Source: Alteromonas antoniana
GTDB taxonomy: Bacteria; Pseudomonadota; Gammaproteobacteria; Enterobacterales; Alteromonadaceae
Length of the DNA stretch: 64,000 bases
NCBI RefSeq assembly: GCF_019249295.1
Contig: NZ_JAESDH010000002.1
Location: forward strand, 1 to 64,000
Direction: 5' to 3'
Shown here: piece by piece, positions 1 to 6,503 of the stretch
How the letters are laid out: the number at the start of each line of letters is the position of its first letter
Numbering within the stretch: position 1 is the stretch's first letter
The notes under the pieces: generated by a model
What the model was told of the DNA's origin: nothing
Databases searched by the model: none
The model's input: only the letters and a program-made list of their open reading frames with translations
Program-made: the position numbers and the translations under genes

Positions 1-404
1 TAGCTAAGACAGATTGATCATATAAAACGCATACTTAGACCAAAAGGTGATCAATAGTTTTCACACAGCCTGCGTACATAGCAGGCGGTCAGATAGCGTT
101 GTGACTAATCCTCTATTACCTTGTTTTGCTGCTGTGTCTTAAGAACGTTTATTACCGTCGTCATTAATACTGGGTATTTTTTCTGCCCATGGCTAGCCAC
201 ACCATCCCATTACTCCAGGTTTGATGAGTAGCTGCCCCCGAGCTCACCCTCTAAAGCCATCCCGTAACCGCGCTTCACCATACATCATCACTATTGTCGG
301 CATGTGTATCGCAAACACCGGTTTACTATTTACTAACGCTGCGTAAAGCACTTATTATCAACCTTGTCTTAAAAGGAAAAACAATAAGAGTATATGGAGA
401 TTCC
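1..404. other. Left-edge stretch without a recognised gene
   Basis: No convincing coding region or RNA gene is visible before the RDD gene. The only structure noticed is an 8-bp inverted repeat (ATTGATCA at 13-20 and TGATCAAT at 48-55, 27 nt apart), which has no T-tract and is not terminator-like. The promoter of the RDD gene is presumably here, but no clear -35/-10 pair was identified. Confidence 0.4.
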
Positions 405-1052
405 GTGGACACACCGAATTATTCCCGCTACACATTTGATGAACTGATTGAGGCCAGAGAATCTGTTGATCACACGCTATATCCTGAAAGGGCAGCACAG
501 CTTGATAGATTACTGAATACTTATAGTCACGACGAGCAACAACGCAGTGACGAAACCGATCCCCTGGATAAATACAAAACGTTTGGTCCAAGAGTAGGGG
601 CGATCATCGTCGACTCGCTGATAACTGCCGTTGGCCTGGGGATACTTTCCTTGCTGACCGGGTTCAGAGAGTCATCTTGGTTCTGGTGGATAGACAGTGC
701 CATTCTTATCGCCTATGCCGTTATCTTGCATGGCCTGTATGGTCAGACTCTTGGAAAAATGGCGACAGGGGTCAAGGTGCTGGATGAAAAAACCGAGTCT
801 GCGATCACGTTTACACAGGCCGCGCTGCGCGACTGCGTGCCAATTATGTCCACACTGGTCATCATAATTGTTGCCCTGTTACTGCAGTCGGGCTTTATCA
901 CGAATGTTTCTGGTTGGCTGGAGATGGGGTTGATGATGTTTACATGGACTTTGCTGGCCTGGCATCTGCTGGAAGTCATTTCTATGCTGACTAACCAAAA
1001 GCGACGGGCTATTCACGATTATATTGCGGGCACGGTAGTGATAAAGGAATAG
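405..1052 (+). CDS. RDD family membrane protein
   Basis: Small integral membrane protein of about 215 residues with an RDD-type domain; the family's role is generally unknown, with some members implicated in ion transport. The N-terminal soluble stretch (YSRYTFDELIEARESVD...YPERAAQLDRLL) is typical of Alteromonadales RDD proteins, and the membrane part begins at GPRVGAIIVDSLI. Three hydrophobic segments follow, with the family motif GQTLGKMATGVKV between the second and third. The GTG at 405 is preferred because GGAGA lies 4 nt upstream and the peptide then opens at the conserved soluble stretch. An in-frame start at 294 would add 37 residues with no family resemblance. The downstream neighbour is an IS200-type element almost touching the stop codon. 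Confidence 0.75.
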   Translation: MDTPNYSRYTFDELIEARESVDHTLYPERAAQLDRLLNTYSHDEQQRSDETDPLDKYKTFGPRVGAIIVDSLITAVGLGILSLLTGFRESSWFWWIDSAILIAYAVILHGLYGQTLGKMATGVKVLDEKTESAITFTQAALRDCVPIMSTLVIIIVALLLQSGFITNVSGWLEMGLMMFTWTLLAWHLLEVISMLTNQKRRAIHDYIAGTVVIKE

Positions 1053-1580
1053 ACTCCCCCGGGCATGCCCGGGGTTCTATCTGTTACAGCTCCATTTGGA
1101 GCTGATCTGAATCCTTCCGACCTTGATGCTCAACGTAGTTCCGTATTGTGTGCTCGTCTAAGCCTACGCTGCTCACGAAGTAGCCCGGCGACCAAACGAT
1201 ATTCTCGTTCCAATACACCTTCGATAACCACTTGAACGTCTTTCTCATATTTGACGCGGATTGGGCTTTAAGTTTTCCCATCACTTCCGCTATTGAATAT
1301 TTAGGGGGGATGACCATCAGCATGTGTAAATGATCATTGTCGAAGCCCATCCGCTCTATCGTTACGCCGGGCATACTTCGCAGCAGCTTCGGCAACACTT
1401 TGCGCAAATACTCCACGACGAAAGGCTTCAGTATCCGACGCCTGTATTTCGTAACCCAGACTACGTGATATTGAAGTCTATAGAGACCATGTGATGAGAC
1501 GCGAACTTCCATCTCCGTAGCATACAGGCCTCGGACTCATTCATCCACGGGTAAACCCGTGGTGTTCTGTCGCTTCGCGA
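1053..1580 (-). mobile_element. IS200/IS605-type insertion sequence (tnpA only)
   Basis: A compact element with one Y1 transposase gene and a hairpin at each end. One end is a perfect 18-bp palindrome at 1057-1074 (CCCCGGGCATGCCCGGGG), just past the transposase stop. The other is a hairpin at 1545-1562 (CCACGGGTAAACCCGTGG), upstream of its start. Subterminal hairpins, no terminal inverted repeats and no tnpB fit the IS200 group, which moves as single-stranded DNA. The outer boundaries given are approximate because IS200 elements make no target duplication. It sits between the RDD gene and the hsp20 terminator and interrupts no recognisable gene. Confidence 0.75.
1084..1512 (-). CDS. tnpA: IS200/IS605-family transposase TnpA (Y1 HUH)
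   Basis: A 142-residue single-strand DNA transposase of the HUH-Y1 class. The metal-binding HUH motif is His-Leu-His at residues 61-63 (in DNDHLHMLMVIPPK), and the catalytic tyrosine is most likely Tyr126 in IRNYVEHQ. The conserved GY-V segment (PGYFVSSVG, about 109-117) is present and the length is normal for IS200 TnpA, so the protein looks intact. It cleaves and rejoins single-stranded ends through a 5'-phosphotyrosine, recognising the subterminal hairpins seen on both sides. There is no accessory TnpB. REP-associated transposases (RAYTs) are related, but the short length and flanking hairpins favour IS200. Confidence 0.9.
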   Translation of the reverse strand: MEVRVSSHGLYRLQYHVVWVTKYRRRILKPFVVEYLRKVLPKLLRSMPGVTIERMGFDNDHLHMLMVIPPKYSIAEVMGKLKAQSASNMRKTFKWLSKVYWNENIVWSPGYFVSSVGLDEHTIRNYVEHQGRKDSDQLQMEL

Positions 1581-1590
1581 CCGACTACAT

Positions 1591-1619
1591 AAAAAAACGG
1601 CGCCAGAGGCGCCGTTTTT
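1591..1619 (-). terminator. Rho-independent terminator of hsp20 copy 1
   Basis: An A-run, the stem AACGGCGCC / GGCGCCGTT and a T-run make a symmetric terminator. It lies just past the hsp20 stop on the minus strand. Almost the same stem recurs behind hsp20 copy 2 (4383-4410). Confidence 0.85.
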
Positions 1620-1637
1620 CATTAACCTGTCTAAAGG

Positions 1638-2087
1638 TTATTTGTTTTCAATTAAGCGAGAACCAATTTCAATCTGACGTGGTTTCTTCGCTTCAGGAAT
1701 GACTCGCTCCATATCGATGTGCAGTAAGCCATGTTCCATGTCAGCTGCCAGCACTTTTACATGATCGCCTAACTGGAACTTTCGCTCAAAGTTTCTTTCA
1801 GAAATACCTTTGTGTAGATATTTACGCTCTGTAGCCGACTCTTTGTCGTCTCCGGCCTTTTTACCAGTTACGGTCAGCGTGTTTTCCTGAACTTCAATGG
1901 TGACGTCATCTTTGCTGAAGCCTGCAACCGCCATGGTTACGCGGTATCTATCCTCACCTAACAACTCAATATTGTAAGGAGGGTAAGAGCTTTGCTTCTC
2001 TGCACGAGTGGCTGCATCAACAAGCGATGCAAGATGGTCTGAACCAATGAAAGAACGGTAAAGTGGAGATAGATCGATAGTACGCAT
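1638..2087 (-). CDS. Small heat-shock protein Hsp20 (IbpA-like), copy 1
   Basis: ATP-independent holdase chaperone of 149 residues in the IbpA/Hsp20 class. It binds unfolding proteins and hands them to DnaK/ClpB. The N-terminus resembles E. coli IbpA (MRTIDLSPLYRSFIGSDHL). The alpha-crystallin domain covers about residues 35-130 (PPYNIELLGEDRYRVTMAVAGF, then ERNFERKFQLGDHV), and the C-terminal I-x-I anchoring motif is IEI in RQIEIG. The ATG at 2085-2087 is chosen because GAGGA lies at a proper distance. The ATG two codons upstream is too close to that site and lies inside the regulatory hairpin. It is a close paralogue of the gene at 4459-4887, and its leader and promoter are duplicated too. 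Confidence 0.95.
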   Translation of the reverse strand: MRTIDLSPLYRSFIGSDHLASLVDAATRAEKQSSYPPYNIELLGEDRYRVTMAVAGFSKDDVTIEVQENTLTVTGKKAGDDKESATERKYLHKGISERNFERKFQLGDHVKVLAADMEHGLLHIDMERVIPEAKKPRQIEIGSRLIENK

Positions 2088-2190
2088 AGTCATATCCTCA
2101 AAATAAAGCAATATGTGATTAACGAGCCCCAGTTTGCTGGCGACTCTGATTTTATTTGTCGACCTGACCATTCAGCGCCGACAACTGATA
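2088..2190 (-). promoter_or_regulatory. ROSE-type RNA thermometer in hsp20 copy 1 leader
   Basis: Read on the minus strand, the leader folds into three hairpins. The distal one (2156-2185) has arms TTGTCG/CGACAA with an inner CTGA/TCAG stem. The middle one has GAG/CTC and CCAG/CTGG stems around a CAAA loop. The start-proximal one (2091-2115) pairs CATATTGCT with AGGATATG and so buries the Shine-Dalgarno sequence. The TTGCT opposite AGGA, with its internal mismatch, is the hallmark of ROSE elements (UYGCU motif) that melt on heat shock. The same architecture with changed bases is present at 4888-4985. The fold was derived by eye. Confidence 0.75.
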
Positions 2191-2217
2191 TATATATTCA
2201 CGCAATCTGTTTTCAAG
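2190..2217 (-). promoter_or_regulatory. Putative heat-shock promoter of hsp20 copy 1
   Basis: On the minus strand CTTGAAA (2211-2217) matches the sigma-32 -35 element. Thirteen bases downstream the sequence is AT-rich (ATATATAT), a poor match to the sigma-32 -10. The same segment could serve sigma-70 (TTGAAA, 16 bp, TATATA). A start here would place the 5' end at the first leader hairpin. Confidence 0.45.
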
Positions 2218-2390
2218 CCTCAAACGGTAAAAAAACTAATTTTTTTTCTACATCACATCACCTGTATCGACAAAACACTGACTTCGGTTGTAATTCGTTT
2301 ATGTTGGTCAAATGGGAAAGTAAGCAAAAACTTGCCTGTTTTTTGACCATGGTCTTTAATAGGAGCAGCCAAAAACTGAAAGGACGCAGT

Positions 2391-3395
2391 TTGCAGAAGT
2401 ACAGTAGCAACATCAGACAACTCGCAGCAGCGCCGGTTTTTTATGGCGTACTACTTCTGGTAATAAATTCATTGCTGGGGTTCATCTCTTTTTCGCACCC
2501 GCCTGACTCTATGGCTGCACGGGATGCCGGCGCGGCATTTGTCGTGCCTGTACTCACGGCCATGGCCTGGTGGGGGTATCGCATTAACGTGGTTAAAGCC
2601 GCCCGGTATCTTGCTGCGGTTATCAGCCATCGACGTCGCAACAGCCTGGCCAGAATACAATCATGGATAACAAGGCTTCTGGTCAGTCGCGTTGAACAGT
2701 TGCGGTGGGCACTGGTGATGGCTGCGCTGATATTGTCATCAGCGTATCTCATCTCTCAGGGCATCACTGACACCTTAAGCGAACAACCAATTCGTATTAT
2801 TTTATTAATGCAGGCTTTTCCGTTGTGGCTGAGTATCCTTCATGTACTGACAGCCAATGTATTAACTCTGAAATTTCTTCGTAAGCACCTGAACCAATAC
2901 TTTCGTGTCAGGTTGTTTGAGATTGAGCGGCTGCGACCTGTTTGCCACCTGGTCGTCACAAACTTTCTTGTCGCCTCACTTTTGCTGACCATTTTCGGAT
3001 TAAACGCCTTGTTCATTACGCTGCCGCTGGCAGACGCGTTGCTGATGCTGGTATTTTCTCTGGTGATCCTGTTGATACTGATCCAGCCCGTTATCGAAAT
3101 GAGTAAAATCGTCAGCGCACGCAGAGAGATGACGCTGTCGAGGATAAACGATACGCTGAAAGTACAGCTTGATACCGCATCTGCCCCGCAAAAAGACGAC
3201 CGGCGATTAGTTGATAATACAGAGCGACTGCAATTTATTTCTGACTTGCTGACAGTACGAAAAGAAATCAGTAATGCGCCCGTCTGGCCCATGAACTTTC
3301 CGTCCACCATAAAAATTCTGGCGCTCATGATATTACCGCTGGTGTCCTGGACGGGGTCGGGCGTGGTTGCACAGCTTATGAAGCAGGTCATGTAA
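2391..3395 (+). CDS. Multi-spanning membrane protein of unknown family, paralogue A
   Basis: I do not recognise the family. The protein has about 334 residues and about six hydrophobic segments arranged as pairs, separated by basic cytoplasmic-looking loops. A soluble part near residues 250-300 carries SRINDTLK, RRLVDNTERLQ and a K-EIS--PVWP motif before the last membrane segment. The same motifs occur in the gene immediately downstream (SRINDSIK, RRLTDDPERLR, K-EIT--SEWP), so the two are tandem paralogues. The TTG at 2391 is favoured: AAAGGA lies 6 nt upstream and the length then matches the paralogue. An ATG at 2349 has no ribosome site. The stop overlaps the next start by one base (TAATG), so the pair is translationally coupled. 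It diverges from hsp20 copy 1. Confidence 0.75.
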   Translation: MQKYSSNIRQLAAAPVFYGVLLLVINSLLGFISFSHPPDSMAARDAGAAFVVPVLTAMAWWGYRINVVKAARYLAAVISHRRRNSLARIQSWITRLLVSRVEQLRWALVMAALILSSAYLISQGITDTLSEQPIRIILLMQAFPLWLSILHVLTANVLTLKFLRKHLNQYFRVRLFEIERLRPVCHLVVTNFLVASLLLTIFGLNALFITLPLADALLMLVFSLVILLILIQPVIEMSKIVSARREMTLSRINDTLKVQLDTASAPQKDDRRLVDNTERLQFISDLLTVRKEISNAPVWPMNFPSTIKILALMILPLVSWTGSGVVAQLMKQVM

Positions 3396-4384
3396 TGCGC
3401 TTTCTGAGTTTTTCACAGGCGCGCTACCCGCTGATGTCACTAGGGCTGTCGTGCGTTATGGTATTTTTTGCCTTCCTGCTCGGGGCATTCGACGCTGGTA
3501 CACTGACGCAGCCAAACGGTCTGCGAATGAGAAATGGCGCAATCGCATTACCGTTGATGACAGGGTTTTTGCTGTTTTCACACTTTCATCTGAATCAGCG
3601 CTGGCGCGCCTGCTTGCGTACATTTTTAAAACGTAATCAGGTATCTATGTCGCCTGCGCAAATGGAAGCCATGTTGGACAGGGGCGTTACATTCGGGAAG
3701 CGGGGAGCTGTAGTATTTTCACTGGTGATGACCAGCGTCTATTTGCTGACGGAAAACCTGCTTCGTGCAGACTCCGGAGCGCTGGAGTTATATTTATGCT
3801 TTATCGCCTTTTTCTTTTGGGGGCTTATTTTTTTAGTCATCTATGAGCTGATTTTTATCACCCGGTTCGTGTTAACGCATTTCCTGAACACCCGTCTAAT
3901 CGATCTCTTTGGTATTGAAAAGCTGATCCATCTTTCGGATCTGGTGATAACCAACGCCATTATCAGCGCTATTGGGTTGTGTCTTGTACCTCTTTTCTGG
4001 CTGGGGCGGGAGGTGCCCTGGATTGACAGGATCATCGTTGCCACGGTTTTCATTCTGTTGATGTGCTTTTTGTTCTGGCCGGTTACCCGCATCCAATCGG
4101 TTATTTCACACAAAAAGGACATGGCGGTATCGCGGATCAATGATTCTATCAAAGCCTTATTTAACGAAAACAGCCAATCGCAGAGAAGGTTAACTGACGA
4201 TCCGGAAAGGTTGCGCAGACTGAGCGCGCTGATAAATGCAAAACAGGAAATCACCGCCGTGTCTGAGTGGCCTGTTGATATTCCTCAGGGTATTAAAACC
4301 TCATTGATATTACTGTCTATTCCGGCGTCATGGGCAATTGGCGCGGTGGTAGAAAATATCATTGAAGCCATGAAGCTGATATGA
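3395..4384 (+). CDS. Multi-spanning membrane protein of unknown family, paralogue B
   Basis: A 329-residue membrane protein, paralogous to the gene before it and coupled to it by a TAATG overlap. Hydrophobic segments lie near residues 12-34, 48-64, 105-123, 130-152, 185-205 and 212-232, with a last one near 300-320. The soluble stretch about 236-295 carries the shared motifs SRINDSIK, RRLTDDPERL and a K-EIT--SEWPVDIP sequence. No enzymatic or transport signature is recognised. The stop lies at the edge of a bidirectional terminator shared with the convergent hsp20 copy 2. The pair probably forms a heteromeric membrane complex. A stress role is inferred only from the flanking hsp20 genes. Confidence 0.8.
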   Translation: MRFLSFSQARYPLMSLGLSCVMVFFAFLLGAFDAGTLTQPNGLRMRNGAIALPLMTGFLLFSHFHLNQRWRACLRTFLKRNQVSMSPAQMEAMLDRGVTFGKRGAVVFSLVMTSVYLLTENLLRADSGALELYLCFIAFFFWGLIFLVIYELIFITRFVLTHFLNTRLIDLFGIEKLIHLSDLVITNAIISAIGLCLVPLFWLGREVPWIDRIIVATVFILLMCFLFWPVTRIQSVISHKKDMAVSRINDSIKALFNENSQSQRRLTDDPERLRRLSALINAKQEITAVSEWPVDIPQGIKTSLILLSIPASWAIGAVVENIIEAMKLI

Positions 4385-4410
4385 AAACGGCGCCAGTTGG
4401 CGCCGTTTTC
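4383..4410. terminator. Bidirectional terminator between paralogue B and hsp20 copy 2
   Basis: GAAAACGGCGCC, a short loop, then GGCGCCGTTTTC forms a symmetric hairpin with A and T runs. It serves the plus-strand membrane pair and probably the convergent hsp20. Its stem matches that of the terminator at 1591-1619. Confidence 0.75.
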
Positions 4411-4458
4411 GTGTCCGGGAAGACCTGAGCCTGTTCCAAGCAGGCTAGGGGACTGAGA

Positions 4459-4887
4459 TTATGCTTTCCCGATCTCAATCATTTGCGGCTTTTTCGCCTC
4501 TGGTATGACTCGCTTAAGATCAATGTGCAGCAGGCCATTTTTCATGTCTGCGCCTGTGACTTCAACATGATCGCCTAACTGGAATTTGCGTTCAAAATTA
4601 CGCTCGGAAATCCCCTTATGCAGAAACTCACGTTTCTTGTCACTCTCAGGTGTTTCTACTTTACCCGCAACAGTCAGGGTGTTTTCCTGTACCTCGATTG
4701 AAATATGATCCTGGCTGAAGCCTGCTACTGCCATAGTGATGCGGTAGTTATCTTCGCCGAGTAACTCAATATTGTAAGGCGGGTAAGTGCTTTGCTTTTC
4801 GGTCCGGGAGGCTGCATCGACAAGATTAGCCAGGTGATCAGAACCAATAAATGAACGGTAAAGTGGAGACAGATCGATATTACGCAT
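4459..4887 (-). CDS. Small heat-shock protein Hsp20 (IbpA-like), copy 2
   Basis: A 142-residue IbpA-class holdase, close paralogue of the gene at 1638-2087. The N-terminus is nearly the same (MRNIDLSPLYRSFIGSDHL), as is the core (YPPYNIELLGED, ISERNFERKFQLGDHVEV), and the C-terminal I-x-I motif is IEI. Differences cluster in the linker around residues 80-95 (VETPESDKKREF against KKAGDDKESATERKY) and at the C-terminus, which is shorter. Start choice is as for copy 1: the second of two close ATGs, at 4885-4887. E. coli IbpA and IbpB co-assemble; whether these two do the same is inference. Promoter and thermosensor leader are duplicated with the gene. Confidence 0.95.
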   Translation of the reverse strand: MRNIDLSPLYRSFIGSDHLANLVDAASRTEKQSTYPPYNIELLGEDNYRITMAVAGFSQDHISIEVQENTLTVAGKVETPESDKKREFLHKGISERNFERKFQLGDHVEVTGADMKNGLLHIDLKRVIPEAKKPQMIEIGKA

Positions 4888-4985
4888 AGTCATATCCTCA
4901 AAATTAAGCAATATGTAAATTAATGATGCCCCGATAGTCGGCGGCGATGTTGTCGGCCTGATTCTTCAGCACCGACAACATAGAA
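4888..4985 (-). promoter_or_regulatory. ROSE-type RNA thermometer in hsp20 copy 2 leader
   Basis: The minus-strand leader again gives three hairpins. The distal one (4949-4979) has arms GTTGTCGG/CCGACAAC with inner CTGA-AGAA-TCAG. The middle one is a weaker GC-rich stem. The proximal one (4891-4915) pairs CATATTGCT with AGGATATG over the ribosome-binding site. Compared with copy 1, the distal stem bases differ while pairing is kept, which supports selection on structure. The ROSE UYGCU/AGGA pairing is intact. Confidence 0.75.
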
Positions 4986-5011
4986 GTGAGGATAGGTAGC
5001 GTTATTTCAAG
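4984..5011 (-). promoter_or_regulatory. Sigma-32-like promoter of hsp20 copy 2
   Basis: On the minus strand CTTGAAA (5005-5011) is a perfect sigma-32 -35 core. It is followed after 13 bp by CCTCACTT (4984-4991), which matches 6 of 8 bases of the heat-shock -10 consensus. Spacing is canonical, and the predicted transcript start falls just before the first thermometer hairpin. Confidence 0.65.
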
Positions 5012-5029
5012 TAAATATTTTAAAAAATT

Positions 5030-6301
5030 TTACATTGCCAGCGTTTTTACGATTTGACCGTCCTTCATTACAAAACGGATATCTTCCATTTTTTGCATAT
5101 CTTCCAATGGGTTACCGGGGACGGCAACCATATCGGCAAATTTACCTTCAGACAGGCTGCCCAGGGTTTCCTGTTGCTTGAGTAACGTGGCCGGATGAAT
5201 GGTTGCGGCCTGAATGGCCTGAATTGGTGTCATCCCGAATTTCACCATGCGGGCAAACTGCTTGCCGTTATCGCCATGAGGATAGACACCTGCATCTGAG
5301 CCGAATACCATTTTCACACCCGCTTTCACGGCTTTTTCAAAGTTCTCGCGCTGACGTTTACCCACTATACGTTCTTTGTTCAGGCTTTCTTCAAGAATAC
5401 CGGCTTTTTCTCCTTCGCCCAGAATGTATTCGGTAACGTAAATATCCATCGAAAAGTACGTGCCATTCTCAAGTGCCAGTGTGATGGCTTCATCATCCAG
5501 CAGACTCACATGTTCCACCGAGTCTACCCCGGCGCGGATCGCGTCTTTAATGCCGCTGGTACCATGCGCGTGCGTCGCCACGGTGAGGCCTCGCAGATGA
5601 GCTTCAGCGACTAACGCTTCCATTTCCTCCAGTGTGTACTGCTGGGCGCCTACCTTAGTACCTTTTGAGAGCACGCCGCCCGTGGCGCAGAACTTGATCA
5701 CCGTCGCACCGTATTTGATATTCCGACGAACGGCTTTACGTACTTCCCACGGGCCATCAGCGACACCTTCGCTGTACTGTTCATACTCGTAGGGAAGCAG
5801 ATTGCTGTCGCAGTGACCACCCGTCACGCCCAGGGAAGGGCCCGCAACAAACATCCGTGGACCGGCAACATCTCCGGCATTAATGGCATCGCGCAGGGCG
5901 ACATCAGCGAAACCTGGCGCGCCCACGTTTCTGACGGTAGTGAAGCCGGCCATCAGCGTATCTTCGGCATGTTTTACACCAGTAATGGCTGCCCGCGGCA
6001 GTGACACCGACAAACGCTTGTATCCGTGTTTGGTCGCATCGCTGGTCAGGTGGACATGCATATCCATAAGACCGGGCATAAGCGTCGCGTCACCCAGGTC
6101 AACCCTCTCGGCATCCTCAGGAATTGTTATCCGGCCTTGCACCCCTGCTGCCTGAATGCGGTTACCATCAACCACGACAACCGCATTTTTTATTAGCTTG
6201 CCGTTTTCTACATCTATCATTCTGTCTGCGGTTATTACCTTAGGCGCGGCAAAGGCGCTGGTGATCACAGAGCATAGTAGCAACAGTGTTAGTCGTTTCA
6301 T
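5030..6301 (-). CDS. Periplasmic metal-dependent amidohydrolase (prolidase/imidazolonepropionase-like)
   Basis: Amidohydrolase-superfamily enzyme of 423 residues with a Sec signal peptide (residues 1-19, cleaved after AFA), so probably periplasmic. The binuclear metal site is complete: His82 and His84 (MHVH), Lys203 as the likely carboxylated lysine (VIKFCATGG), His244 and His264 (ATHAHG, VEHVS) and Asp336 (FGSDAGVYPHG). The subgroup includes Xaa-Pro dipeptidases acting on N-terminally blocked dipeptides and lactone or carbamate hydrolases. The substrate cannot be read from sequence. It stands alone with no obvious operon partner. A second, more distant member of the superfamily is at 20210-21595. 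Confidence 0.88.
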   Translation of the reverse strand: MKRLTLLLLCSVITSAFAAPKVITADRMIDVENGKLIKNAVVVVDGNRIQAAGVQGRITIPEDAERVDLGDATLMPGLMDMHVHLTSDATKHGYKRLSVSLPRAAITGVKHAEDTLMAGFTTVRNVGAPGFADVALRDAINAGDVAGPRMFVAGPSLGVTGGHCDSNLLPYEYEQYSEGVADGPWEVRKAVRRNIKYGATVIKFCATGGVLSKGTKVGAQQYTLEEMEALVAEAHLRGLTVATHAHGTSGIKDAIRAGVDSVEHVSLLDDEAITLALENGTYFSMDIYVTEYILGEGEKAGILEESLNKERIVGKRQRENFEKAVKAGVKMVFGSDAGVYPHGDNGKQFARMVKFGMTPIQAIQAATIHPATLLKQQETLGSLSEGKFADMVAVPGNPLEDMQKMEDIRFVMKDGQIVKTLAM

Positions 6302-6503
6302 GTTATTCCCTTGAGGTATTGATAGTTTTTTATTTTGACGCGCTCACATCACAGTAGTGTCTGCCATCAGCATACTGGTCTGTGCGTACTTAAAAGGATA
6401 GCGGCCCCTGCTTGAGCGGCCGCAGCAGAGGCAATTAATTTCTACTGTATCAACGTCAGCAGAAAAAGGGGAGTCGTTGCGGCAAACGCTGTGAAATGCG
6501 CGA

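Noticed and set aside
1057-1074. Palindrome CCCCGGGCATGCCCGGGG as a terminator of the RDD gene
   Set aside because: It has no T-tract and is better explained as the end hairpin of the IS200-type element, though it may have some incidental effect.
6302-6503. GC-rich inverted sequence around 6410-6430 as the lnt terminator
   Set aside because: The possible stem (GCGGCC/GGCCGC) has a long loop and only a distant, short T-run; too weak to call.
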